From Halanaerobium sp041694515 (GTDB taxonomy: Bacteria > Bacillota > Halanaerobiia > Halanaerobiales > Halanaerobiaceae), in the NCBI GenBank assembly GCA_041694515.1, contig JASMSZ010000138.1:1-27311 (forward strand): a stretch of DNA of 27,311 nucleotides, in the 5' to 3' direction. Both the position numbers and the translations under genes were made by a program. Position 1 is the first letter of the stretch; each line of letters opens with the position of its first letter. Shown here piece after piece: positions 14,675-22,598 of the stretch. The notes beneath the pieces were generated by a model. The model saw only the letters and a program-made list of their open reading frames with translations, did not search any database and had not been told where the DNA came from.

Positions 14675-15145
14675 TTAATTTCCTTTACCCGGATTATTAT
14701 TAGAATTGCCAGGACCATTTTCTTTGCCATTATTGTTACTTTTTCCTTTGGCTTTTCCCTTGCCTGGATGGTTATTTTCCATATAGTTGTGGATAATGTT
14801 AGACAATCCCTGTCCGGTCCAATCTTCGTTATTTGCCTTATATTCTTTAATTCTTCGAGCTAAACCACGACCAAAGTCAGCTTCCTCACTATCTTCATCA
14901 TAATCCTCTTCAGAATTTTCATCTTCTTCTAATTCACCCAGAATTATTTTGATCAAACCCAGATCAATTTCACCTGAAATATCAATCATGTTTGTTAATT
15001 CTTCTTCAAGAATAGATTTTTGTTCTATCGTTAGATCTAGATCATAGTTATTTAAATCGATGTAATCATCTTCCTGAGCCATTGAGGACATTGATACTGC
15101 TAATAAGATAACCAAAACTGCAGCTGTAATCATTTTATTATTCAT
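14675..15145 (-). CDS. Secreted acidic protein with Gly/Asn/Lys-rich tail
   Basis: I do not recognise a family. The 156-residue product has a signal peptide (MNNKMITAAVLVILLAVS, cleavage probably after SMA at about residue 23). A very acidic segment follows (about 24-90, with runs such as ELEEDENSEEDYDEDSEE). Then comes a short helix (GRGLARRIKEYKANNEDW) and a low-complexity basic tail of G, N, K and P (about 128-156). GGAGG precedes the ATG, and both a promoter and a terminator are visible, so this is a real single-gene unit. The opposite charges of the middle and tail suggest an ion- or polymer-binding exported protein, but that is inference. Confidence 0.8.
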   Translation of the reverse strand: MNNKMITAAVLVILLAVSMSSMAQEDDYIDLNNYDLDLTIEQKSILEEELTNMIDISGEIDLGLIKIILGELEEDENSEEDYDEDSEEADFGRGLARRIKEYKANNEDWTGQGLSNIIHNYMENNHPGKGKAKGKSNNNGKENGPGNSNNNPGKGN

Positions 15146-15187
15146 AGTTTAACCTCCATTTGTTATTCATTAAGCTTACTTATTGTA

Positions 15188-15216
15188 AATATAACATTGG
15201 AGAGTAATTAAATCAA
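15188..15216 (-). promoter_or_regulatory. Promoter of the secreted acidic protein gene
   Basis: On the minus strand TTGATT (15211-15216) and TATATT (15188-15193) are 17 bases apart, about 40 bases before the start codon. I see nothing else between here and 15350. Confidence 0.55.
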
Positions 15217-15352
15217 ATAATCGGGCAATTTGTTATCTGCTTAACTCAAATTTTTTTAGCTAGACATTAATCTAATAATAATGAAAATATTAAAGGATTG
15301 GAATCAATTACGAAGAATATTATATATGGAAAGATTCTAGAGGTGTTTACTT

Positions 15353-15545
15353 TTGATTTTAGATTGGGTAGGAATTTTCAGATTAATTTTAGCAGTAGAA
15401 GTTGCGCAGGCGGGTGGTACATTAATATGATATTTCTATTGCAGCAACTGTAATTATTTTTCTGAGTTTGCGGGCAGTCCTCCACTTAAGAGGAGAGTTT
15501 AGTAAGCGGTTATTAAAGATACTTCTGCTGCTCTGTTATAATTAA
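15353..15545 (+). pseudogene. Remnant resembling an MgtC/SapB family membrane protein
   Basis: From a TTG at 15353 one frame reads LILDWVGIFRLILAV before stopping at TGA (15434-15436). This is like the N-terminus of MgtC/SapB proteins. In another frame, 15426-15545 reads ISIAATVIIFLSLRAVLHLRGEF and onward to a TAA, like the last membrane helix of the same family. The middle of the protein, including the conserved glycine-rich GFLGAGT region, is missing. A gene that lost its centre and picked up frameshifts explains this. The fragments are short, so the family call rests on pattern memory. Confidence 0.4.
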
Positions 15546-15561
15546 GTTTGAAGAAATTTAA

Positions 15562-15723
15562 GTTAATTGTTTTATTAATTCCTTTCTAATCAATATTGAT
15601 GAGACTGAATATTTAGGTAAATTATTAGTACAATATGATGAAGGCCTGGCAAAAGATGTGATGATCTTTAGTGCTCTCTCAACCCATGGGGAAATTACAA
15701 TCTGGGGAAGTCAGTATTTATAG
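15562..15723 (+). pseudogene. Open fragment without a start, possible gene remnant
   Basis: Fifty-three codons are open from 15562 to a TAG at 15721-15723, including INIDETEYLGKLLVQYDEG and KDVMIFSALSTHG. The composition looks protein-like, but there is no upstream start codon or RBS. It may be the C-terminal end of the broken gene before it or of another lost gene. I cannot name it. The rest of the 640-base gap shows nothing else. Confidence 0.35.
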
Positions 15724-15788
15724 AAAAGAATAATTGAGACAAATTTTGGCAGCTGCAAATATCATAGACAGGTGAAAGGAAGAAAAAA

Positions 15789-17177
15789 ATGGCCCTTATT
15801 TTAACAGCTTTATCAGCAGCATTGCTTACAGCAGCCAATTATTACGGGGAATTATATTATTTGAGCTGGACTGCACTACTTCCTTTTTTCTACTATCTTT
15901 TTGTGCTTAAAAATGATGAAATAACTTACCGTAAAATTTTTTTTAACGGCTGGAATCTGGGCTTCTGGATTTTGCTTTTCTCGGGTAATTTTCTTTATCA
16001 CTCCATCAAACTATATACTTCAGCTCCGATGCTAATGATAATTTTACTTCTCATTTTACTATTTTCACTACTTTCATTAAGCTATGGTATCTTTTTTCTG
16101 CTTTATTTTTATCTGCAGAGTCAGTTTTTTACTCAAAATAAATTTAGACCATTTTTATTTGCTCTCTGCTGGACCCTGTTCGAGTTCAGCCGTTATTATT
16201 GGCTGGATTTTTTCCCGATTGCCAATCCTGCCTATACTCAGGTAGAGTTTTTAAGCTTTATTCAGCTGGCAGAGGTGGGAGGAATCTGGATTCTGAGCTT
16301 TGTTTTAATCCTGGTCAACGGCCTTATTTTTCAGCTTGTTTTTCAGAAAGAATTTAAAAATATTTTTATAATAAGTCTGATATTTATAATGATTTTTAGT
16401 TTTGCTTATTCTAGTCAGCAGCAAAATTTTACTGCTGAGGGAGCAAAAGAAATTGAAATTGGAATCATCACAACAGAGATCGATCAGAAGAGAAAATGGA
16501 GTTCAGCACAGCTAAATAGAAATATCGAACTTACTTTAAATGCTGCAGCAGAACTTAATCAGACTCAGCTAATCATTGCTCCTGAAACAAACCTCACCTT
16601 TGATTTCTATTCAAATCAATATTATAGACAGCAGTTTCTGAATAAAGTTGCAGAAAAATTTGAAACTCCAATTCAGATTGGCTCCCTGGCGGCCGGGGCT
16701 TCAGTCACAGGTCGCTATAATAGTTCTTTTTTAGTCTCAGATTCGGGAGAGATCATTGCGCGCTATAATAAAAATCTACTTTTATATTTTGGTGAGACTT
16801 ATCCCTACCAAGAAATATTAAATAAATATACCCCTTACAATTTTTCATCTTTAAACTCTGGCACAGAATCAAAACTATTTAAAAACAAAAATCTGCAGTG
16901 GAAAACAGTGATCTGTTCCGAAATACTCTATCCTTCCTATGTAAAGTCAGGTGATGCTGAAGTTGATTTTATAGTCAATCAAACAAATGAAGCCTGGTTT
17001 AATAACAGTAAACTTTTAAAGAATATAATGTGGCAGGCAGCTGTACTTCGGGCAGTGGAAAATAGGATTCCGGTGATTAAAACTGGTAATCAGGCCCAGA
17101 GTGGGATTATTTACCCTTCCGGCAAATATCAGAAAGTTGACTTATCACAAAATTATCATATATTAAAACTTAATTAA
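15789..17177 (+). CDS. lnt: Apolipoprotein N-acyltransferase
   Basis: This 462-residue membrane enzyme adds the third acyl chain to the N-terminal cysteine of lipoproteins. The first ~200 residues hold about six or seven membrane helices, and the rest is a carbon-nitrogen hydrolase domain facing the periplasm. The catalytic triad is visible: E266 in IIAPETNLTF, K328 in RYNKNLLLYFGE and C376 in VICSEILYP. The block FIVNQTNEAWF and the end segment RAVENRIPVIKTGNQ are characteristic. It is slightly shorter than the Escherichia coli enzyme. AAAGGAAG precedes the ATG. Its presence argues for an outer membrane with triacylated lipoproteins, as in Halanaerobiales. No lipoprotein-processing genes are adjacent. 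Confidence 0.92.
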   Translation: MALILTALSAALLTAANYYGELYYLSWTALLPFFYYLFVLKNDEITYRKIFFNGWNLGFWILLFSGNFLYHSIKLYTSAPMLMIILLLILLFSLLSLSYGIFFLLYFYLQSQFFTQNKFRPFLFALCWTLFEFSRYYWLDFFPIANPAYTQVEFLSFIQLAEVGGIWILSFVLILVNGLIFQLVFQKEFKNIFIISLIFIMIFSFAYSSQQQNFTAEGAKEIEIGIITTEIDQKRKWSSAQLNRNIELTLNAAAELNQTQLIIAPETNLTFDFYSNQYYRQQFLNKVAEKFETPIQIGSLAAGASVTGRYNSSFLVSDSGEIIARYNKNLLLYFGETYPYQEILNKYTPYNFSSLNSGTESKLFKNKNLQWKTVICSEILYPSYVKSGDAEVDFIVNQTNEAWFNNSKLLKNIMWQAAVLRAVENRIPVIKTGNQAQSGIIYPSGKYQKVDLSQNYHILKLN

Positions 17178-17312
17178 ATTGTCAAAAAGGTAGTTAAGTT
17201 TTTAAAATATGTGAGTACAGTTTAAAAATACTGAGAGAAATTTAGTTTGAGTGCTCTGGACTGCCGAAGTTTGTACCTGTTTTGGGCCTGTTTTTTTTGG
17301 AATTTAGATTAT

Positions 17313-19097
17313 TTAAGAGGTCTCTTCTTTTTTAAACTGCATCTCATAAAACTCACGGTATTTATTATCAAGCTGCATTAGTTCTTCGTGGCTGCCCCGT
17401 TCGACTATATTTCCGGCTTCTACAAATAGAATCTGGTCAGCATTGACTATAGTTGCCAGTCTGTGGGCGATAATAAAGGTGGTTCTGCCTCGGCTGACTT
17501 TATCTACAGCTTCCTGGATTAGCTGTTCGGTTTCTAAGTCAACAGAAGAAGTTGCCTCATCCAGAATTAATATCTTAGGATTATTCAAAAAGGCCCGGGC
17601 TATAGAAATCCGCTGCCTCTGGCCTCCAGATAGTTTTATACCCCGCTGTCCAACTAAAGTATCATAACCATCTTTGAGACCAGTTATAAACTGATGGGCA
17701 TTGGCATCCTTTGCTGCCTCAATAATTTCTTCTCTGGAAGCATCAGGTCGGCCATAGGCAATATTTTCTGCAACAGAATCAGAGAAGAGAAAATCTTCCT
17801 GCATTACCATCCCGATATAGCTGCGTAGATTTTTTAAATCGTATTCTCGCACATCAAGTCCATCAACTTTAACCTTCCCCAGATTCGCTTCGTAGAGGCG
17901 GGGGATCAGGCGGACCATGCTTGTCTTACCGGCACCACTGGGTCCTACCAGAGCTACAGTCTGATTTGCATCAGCAGTAAAATTGACTCCCTTTAAGATT
18001 TCCTGCTGATTATCATAGGCCAGATGTACATCCTTAAACTCTACCTTCCCTTCTAATTTATCCCTTTTTTCATTTCCGGTATTACATAAAATTTCTGGCT
18101 TAAGTTCCAGATGGGAAAAGAATCTTTCTGTACTGGCAAAAAATCTGCTCAAACCTTCTGACATGCGGACAATTCTGAGCAGTGGTTCTCTAAATTGAAT
18201 TAAATAGGTGTAAAATGCAACAACTGTACCGACAGTGATATCTCCAATTACTGTTAAATAGGCACCATAACTGATGACGCTGAGTATACCAAAACTGTTG
18301 AGCATCCTGGAACCAGGGAAGAGGATGCTTAAATATTTAACTGCTGCCATCCGATTATCTGTATGAGCCTGATTTTTTTCGTTAAAACGTCCCTGCTCAA
18401 AATCTTCATTAACAAAAGCCTTAATAACCTTAATTCCGGCTAAATTATCTTCCAGTCGATCACTTAAACTGGCTTTAGCACTCCTGGTGGCTCGAAAAGC
18501 CTGATGCATTTTTTGCATAATTTTATAAGAAAAATAAATTAAAAAGGGTACATATAATAAAGTAACTAAAGTTAACTTAACATTTAAAGTGAAAAGGATG
18601 ATTACTGTACCTGATAACAGCACAGCCGATCCGATAATTGCTTCGGGTCCGTGGTGGATAAATTCCTGCAGACGATTTAAATCATCAATGACCCGGGACA
18701 TCAACTCCCCTGTTTTTTTATTATCGTGGAAATTGAGTGATAGATACTGGTAATGATTATAGAGATCATTGCGCATATCTCTGGTGATAAATTGAGCAAC
18801 TTTGTGACCGTGATAAACTCTGAGATAGCGGAAAATAGAGCTGGTTAAATAGACAATAAAAGCAATTATCACCAGAGTAATAATTCGGGATATATTTCCC
18901 GCCGGGATTGCTACATCTATAATTTCGCGCAGGAGGAGAGGTGGGATTAGAGTCAGACCAGCAATTAATACATGTAAAAACTGGACGCTAAAAAATTTCA
19001 ATTTATAATCCTGAAGATAGGAATCGTAAAATTTTTTTAGTAATTTTAAATAGTTGTAGTTATTGATTGTTTGATTTTCCAGATCTTCTAGATCCAT
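17313..19097 (-). CDS. ABC exporter half-transporter (MsbA/multidrug type)
   Basis: This 594-residue protein fuses an ABC_membrane domain of six helices (about residues 35-320) to an ATPase domain (about 350-585). The ATPase has Walker A GPSGAGKT (385-392), the Q-loop in MVMQEDF, signature LSGGQRQ, Walker B ILILDEATS and the H-loop in IIAHR, so all catalytic elements are intact. A homodimer is expected to export a lipid, drug or peptide; the exact substrate cannot be read from the sequence. There is no peptidase domain. AGGAGG precedes the ATG. It converges on lnt across a 135-base gap that shows no clear hairpin, only a direct repeat of CCTGTTTT near 17276. A partner half-transporter gene is not adjacent, which favours a homodimer. 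Confidence 0.9.
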   Translation of the reverse strand: MDLEDLENQTINNYNYLKLLKKFYDSYLQDYKLKFFSVQFLHVLIAGLTLIPPLLLREIIDVAIPAGNISRIITLVIIAFIVYLTSSIFRYLRVYHGHKVAQFITRDMRNDLYNHYQYLSLNFHDNKKTGELMSRVIDDLNRLQEFIHHGPEAIIGSAVLLSGTVIILFTLNVKLTLVTLLYVPFLIYFSYKIMQKMHQAFRATRSAKASLSDRLEDNLAGIKVIKAFVNEDFEQGRFNEKNQAHTDNRMAAVKYLSILFPGSRMLNSFGILSVISYGAYLTVIGDITVGTVVAFYTYLIQFREPLLRIVRMSEGLSRFFASTERFFSHLELKPEILCNTGNEKRDKLEGKVEFKDVHLAYDNQQEILKGVNFTADANQTVALVGPSGAGKTSMVRLIPRLYEANLGKVKVDGLDVREYDLKNLRSYIGMVMQEDFLFSDSVAENIAYGRPDASREEIIEAAKDANAHQFITGLKDGYDTLVGQRGIKLSGGQRQRISIARAFLNNPKILILDEATSSVDLETEQLIQEAVDKVSRGRTTFIIAHRLATIVNADQILFVEAGNIVERGSHEELMQLDNKYREFYEMQFKKEETS

Positions 19098-19133
19098 TTT
19101 ATCAACCTCCTATTTTGTGAACCTTATGATAGT

Positions 19134-19162
19134 ATTTTAACAATTTGGCCAGGGAAATGCAA
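19134..19162 (-). promoter_or_regulatory. Promoter of the ABC exporter gene
   Basis: On the minus strand TTGCAT (19157-19162) and TAAAAT (19134-19139) are 17 bases apart, about 35 bases before the start. Confidence 0.5.
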
Positions 19163-19207
19163 AGTGCTTAAATCTCGCTTTTTTATACTAACAAATCTGT
19201 CATTTTA

Positions 19208-19236
19208 TTGTTGTTTTAGGAATAAAATGTTATAAT
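19208..19236 (+). promoter_or_regulatory. Promoter of the HD-GYP operon
   Basis: TTGTTG (19208-19213) and a perfect TATAAT (19231-19236) are 17 bases apart. It is divergent from the ABC exporter promoter. Confidence 0.6.
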
Positions 19237-19283
19237 ATTGAGTATACTAGGTGATCCTGAGAAAGGAGAGGGTTATTATTTCT

Positions 19284-20351
19284 ATGAATAAATTAAGAGT
19301 GGAAGCTTTAGAAAGTGGAATGATAATTGATGAGGAAATAAGAAGTGAGTTTGGAGGAGTCTTAATCCCTCCCGGGACTGAGCTTAATAGGCGTCTGATT
19401 GCACAATTGAGAAATATGGATATTAAAGAAGTAAAAGTCAAAACGGAAAAAGAAATAAAAGAGAAGATAAATAAGAAAAAAATTGCCAGAGAGAAGTACA
19501 GGCAGAACTTAGAAGAATTTTCGGAAACTTATAAAAAGGCTTATTATATGAAAAAGGTTGACTTTAAAACAGTAAAAAGCCTCTCCGAAGAGGCAATGGA
19601 AATCTCTGATTATCTTGATTTAGAAGATACCCTAAAAATGACCCGTGATATTGATAATTATACATATTCTCATTCCTTACATGTTGGTATTCTGGCTAAT
19701 AAATTTGGTAAATGGCTGCATTTAAATGAAAGCAGACTCAGCAACCTGACTACTGCTGCCCTGCTGCATGATATTGGGAAAAGTAAAATAAAAAAAGAGA
19801 TTTTAAATAAACCAGAGCCTCTAACAGAGGAAGAATACGAAGAAGCAAAAAAGCATGCCCAGTACGGTTATCAGCTGTTTAAAAAAAGCAACCGTTTTTC
19901 CAAAAGTATAATGGCCGGGATTTTAACTCATCACGAAAGATATGACGGCAGCGGTTATCCTCTGGGGCTAAAAGGTAAAAAAATTCCTCTCTTTGGTAGA
20001 ATTATAGCTATTTGTGACACCTTTGATGCAGTAACTACAGATCGTCCCTACCAAAAATCAGTCTCACCTTTTGCTGCTGTTAAAATGTTAGAAGAAGATT
20101 TTAATTCTTTTGACCATAAGTTAAAATCGCTTTTTATAGAAAAAATACCTTATTCTTTAATCGGTGATCAGGTAGAATTAAGTAATGGAGAGAGAGCGGT
20201 TATTGTTTTTATCAACTCCCGGCATCCAGAATCACCAATTGTCAGGGTTGATGCGAATTATATTGATCTTAGTGACGAAAGTGAACTGAGTATAAAAAGC
20301 CTGGTTAAAGATGTTGAGAAAGCAGAAAAAGCTGTAAAATTAAAAGAATAA
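19284..20351 (+). CDS. HD-GYP domain protein, probable cyclic-di-GMP phosphodiesterase
   Basis: This 355-residue protein has an N-terminal module found in many HD-GYP proteins (LRVEALESGMIIDEEI... LIPPGTEL, residues 3-60), a charged linker, and an HD-GYP domain from about 125 to 300. The metal-binding H162-D163 in LLHDIGK and the HHERYDGSGYP block (216-226) are complete, so hydrolysis of cyclic di-GMP is expected. A C-terminal segment (DQVELSNGERAVIVF) is the usual tail. The frame is open to an ATG at 19251, but AGAAAGGAGAGGG lies between it and the ATG at 19284, so I choose 19284. It is cytoplasmic, with no membrane segment. The cardiolipin synthase gene follows after 19 bases, probably in one operon. 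Confidence 0.92.
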   Translation: MNKLRVEALESGMIIDEEIRSEFGGVLIPPGTELNRRLIAQLRNMDIKEVKVKTEKEIKEKINKKKIAREKYRQNLEEFSETYKKAYYMKKVDFKTVKSLSEEAMEISDYLDLEDTLKMTRDIDNYTYSHSLHVGILANKFGKWLHLNESRLSNLTTAALLHDIGKSKIKKEILNKPEPLTEEEYEEAKKHAQYGYQLFKKSNRFSKSIMAGILTHHERYDGSGYPLGLKGKKIPLFGRIIAICDTFDAVTTDRPYQKSVSPFAAVKMLEEDFNSFDHKLKSLFIEKIPYSLIGDQVELSNGERAVIVFINSRHPESPIVRVDANYIDLSDESELSIKSLVKDVEKAEKAVKLKE

Positions 20352-20370
20352 ATTTTGTTGAGGAGAGTTT

Positions 20371-21789
20371 ATGAATTTTTTATCATTTTTGCCTTCTGGG
20401 ATATTAATTTTAAATATAATTTTTATAATTCTGCTGATCTTTTTTGAAAGAAAAGATCCTACTGCAACCTGGGCCTGGCTCCTGATTTTGACTTTGATAC
20501 CTGTGCTCGGATTTATACTTTACCTCTTTTTTGGTTTAACTCCCAAAAAGAGAAGGGTTTATCAGCGCAAACAGCAGGCAGATGAACTTGAAAATAATAG
20601 ACTTAAATATTTTAAACGTTCTGCTGAGGAACAAAAGGCGGGATTTGGTCATCTGGAGCAGAGCATTATGAGGCTCGGTATTCAGAGTGATCTTCCGGCA
20701 GAAATCGGTTATAATCAGCTTAAAATATACAGCAGGGCTGAGGAAAAGTTTGAAGATCTTTTTCAGGATTTAAAAAAGGCAGAGAATTTTATTCATGCCA
20801 ATTATTTTATAATAAATGATGACCAGCTGGGAAATGAATTTATGCGAATTTTGACTAAAAAAGCAGCAGAAGGTGTAGAAGTGAGGCTGCTCTATGATAA
20901 AATGGGCTGCCGTAATCTTTCGCGTTATGCTATTTTTAATTTAGAAGATGCCGGTGGTGAGGTTGTTTCCTTTGCTCCCTTTGTGCTGGATATCAATTAT
21001 AGAAATCACCGTAAAAATGTAATTATTGACGGTCAGATAGGTTATTTAGGTGGAATTAATATAGGTGATGAATATCTCGGCCGTTCTAAACGTTTTGGTG
21101 ACTGGCGGGATACTCATCTTAAAATTAAGGGAGAAAGTGTTGACAGTCAGCAGTATCGTTTTTTACTGGACTGGAATTTCGCCTCAGGGGATGATCTGCT
21201 GGCAGAGAGAAAGTATTTTCCCGAAAAGAAATACAGAGGTGATTCTGCGCTGCAGATTGTAAGCAGTGGTCCTGACTCCAGAGAAGAAGAAATTAAGGCC
21301 ATGTTTTTAAAGATGATTTATGAGGCGGAAGAGACAATTTATATTCAGACCCCATATTTTATTCCAGACCAGTCAATGCTGGAAGCCTTAATGCTGGCTG
21401 CTCGTTCTGGAGTTGAGGTTAAGATTATGATTCCTGACCGGGGGGATCATCCTTTTGTTTATGCTGCCAATAATTCTTTTGTCGGTCAGCTTTTAGAAGC
21501 CGGTGCTCGCTGTTATCATTATACTAAAGGTTTTCTCCACAGCAAAACGATCTGTATTGACAGTCGGGTGCTTTCTATTGGAACTTCAAATATGGATGTC
21601 CGCAGCTTTAAACTTAATTTCGAAATTAACGCCTTTATTTATGACAGAGAAAGAGCCGAATATCACGATCAGCTTTTTGAAGAAGATTTAAAGTATTCTC
21701 AGGAAATCACAAAAGAACTTTATGAAAATAGGAGCTGGACCATGAAGCTCAGGGAATCTGTTTCGCGGCTTCTGTCACCGATACTTTAA
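20371..21789 (+). CDS. cls: Cardiolipin synthase
   Basis: This 472-residue membrane enzyme of the phospholipase D superfamily condenses phosphatidylglycerol into cardiolipin. Two N-terminal membrane helices (about residues 5-25 and 33-55) are followed by two PLD domains. The first HKD motif is H213/K215/D220 in NHRKNVIID and the second is H390/K392/D397 in LHSKTICID, the latter followed by GTSNMDVRSF, a standard Cls block. The length is normal. GAGGAGAG precedes the ATG. Cotranscription with the HD-GYP gene just upstream would link membrane lipid composition to cyclic-di-GMP signalling, but this is only inference from spacing. Confidence 0.93.
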   Translation: MNFLSFLPSGILILNIIFIILLIFFERKDPTATWAWLLILTLIPVLGFILYLFFGLTPKKRRVYQRKQQADELENNRLKYFKRSAEEQKAGFGHLEQSIMRLGIQSDLPAEIGYNQLKIYSRAEEKFEDLFQDLKKAENFIHANYFIINDDQLGNEFMRILTKKAAEGVEVRLLYDKMGCRNLSRYAIFNLEDAGGEVVSFAPFVLDINYRNHRKNVIIDGQIGYLGGINIGDEYLGRSKRFGDWRDTHLKIKGESVDSQQYRFLLDWNFASGDDLLAERKYFPEKKYRGDSALQIVSSGPDSREEEIKAMFLKMIYEAEETIYIQTPYFIPDQSMLEALMLAARSGVEVKIMIPDRGDHPFVYAANNSFVGQLLEAGARCYHYTKGFLHSKTICIDSRVLSIGTSNMDVRSFKLNFEINAFIYDRERAEYHDQLFEEDLKYSQEITKELYENRSWTMKLRESVSRLLSPIL

Positions 21790-21837
21790 TATATTAAACT
21801 AAGCTAAAAAACTAAATTAAAATTTTAAGAAAATAGA

Positions 21838-22443
21838 TTGGGAACACCGATTAAATATATTAGAGAAGATGAGAATGAACAGGGTAGTATTGAATATGCA
21901 CTTCAGATGGGATATAAACCTATTAAGATTTTTGAAGATATTGATCAAAATTATACTTCTGACAAATTATTTGCTCCATTCCTTAATAGATTGAATGGTA
22001 AAGATAGAAAAAACAGACCATTTGAAGCACTGAAACGAACTGGAGGAAGACTGAGCACAGATACATTAGAGTTTATGGAACCTATTGATGAGGAAAAGAA
22101 ATGCAGAACAGTTATATTTAATATTGCAGGCTGGAGACATTATGATGGAGATAAAGACCTAGATAATTTAGAATCTGGACAGGAACTTCACTTAGAAATC
22201 AAAGAAGATAATATTTATGATATGCATGCGATTGAAATTTGGACTAAAGATAAAGAGTATAAACTTGGTTATGTTCCAGCTGTTTATAGTAGATATATTG
22301 ATAAATTGGTAGAAGATGGAGAATACAAGGCTGTGATTGATGAGGTTAATCCTAAAGCTGGACCTTATCAAATTTTAGAGATTAAGTTTAGAGGTAAGAT
22401 GGTTAATCCAAAGGTGCAGGAGACCAAATTTTCTATTGCTTAA
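21838..22443 (+). CDS. HIRAN domain protein, N-terminus uncertain
   Basis: The C-terminal half of this ~201-residue frame (about residues 90-190) is a HIRAN domain: FNIAGWRHYDGDKDL, then LEIKEDNIYDMHAIEIW and KLGYVPAVYSRYI. HIRAN domains bind DNA ends or damaged DNA in helicases, and occur alone in many bacteria with unknown role. The N-terminal half has the SDKLFAPFLNRL and RTGGRLSTDTLEF blocks seen in the standalone bacterial form. In that form a further 15 or so residues usually come first. Here the only start is a TTG at 21838 with no Shine-Dalgarno site, and the frame closes at 21826. The start is therefore probably lost or mutated, and expression is doubtful. A good terminator follows. 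Confidence 0.72.
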   Translation: MGTPIKYIREDENEQGSIEYALQMGYKPIKIFEDIDQNYTSDKLFAPFLNRLNGKDRKNRPFEALKRTGGRLSTDTLEFMEPIDEEKKCRTVIFNIAGWRHYDGDKDLDNLESGQELHLEIKEDNIYDMHAIEIWTKDKEYKLGYVPAVYSRYIDKLVEDGEYKAVIDEVNPKAGPYQILEIKFRGKMVNPKVQETKFSIA

Positions 22444-22474
22444 ACAATCTAAAACTTAATATAAATCAACTTAA

Positions 22475-22507
22475 AGCCGCTATTTTTTCTATAGCGGTTA
22501 TTTTTTT
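22475..22507 (+). terminator. Rho-independent terminator after the HIRAN gene
   Basis: AGCCGCTAT (22475-22483) pairs with ATAGCGGTT (22491-22499), followed by ATTTTTTT. The stem is 9 bp including one G-T pair. Confidence 0.85.
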
Positions 22508-22527
22508 GCCATATAAAACAACAAATA

Positions 22528-22556
22528 CTGCAAAAATCATTAAAAAATGTTATAAT
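22528..22556 (+). promoter_or_regulatory. Promoter of the GGDEF/HD-GYP gene
   Basis: A perfect TATAAT (22551-22556) lies 17 bases after a weak -35, CTGCAA (22528-22533). No cyclic-di-GMP riboswitch is visible in the 40-base leader. Confidence 0.45.
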
Positions 22557-22598
22557 AAAAAAAATAATCTACAAATTTTTGGGTAGAGGAGGGTGGAA

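Noticed and set aside
14633..14863. 76-codon hydrophobic plus-strand frame
   Set aside because: It is antisense to the secreted acidic protein; its hydrophobicity is the mirror of the Asn/Lys/Glu-rich coding strand.
17178..17312. Bidirectional terminator between lnt and the ABC exporter
   Set aside because: Only T-rich runs and a direct repeat of CCTGTTTT are seen; no stable stem forms.
22509..22598. Cyclic-di-GMP riboswitch before the GGDEF/HD-GYP gene
   Set aside because: The leader is short and AT-rich with no GEMM-like stems.
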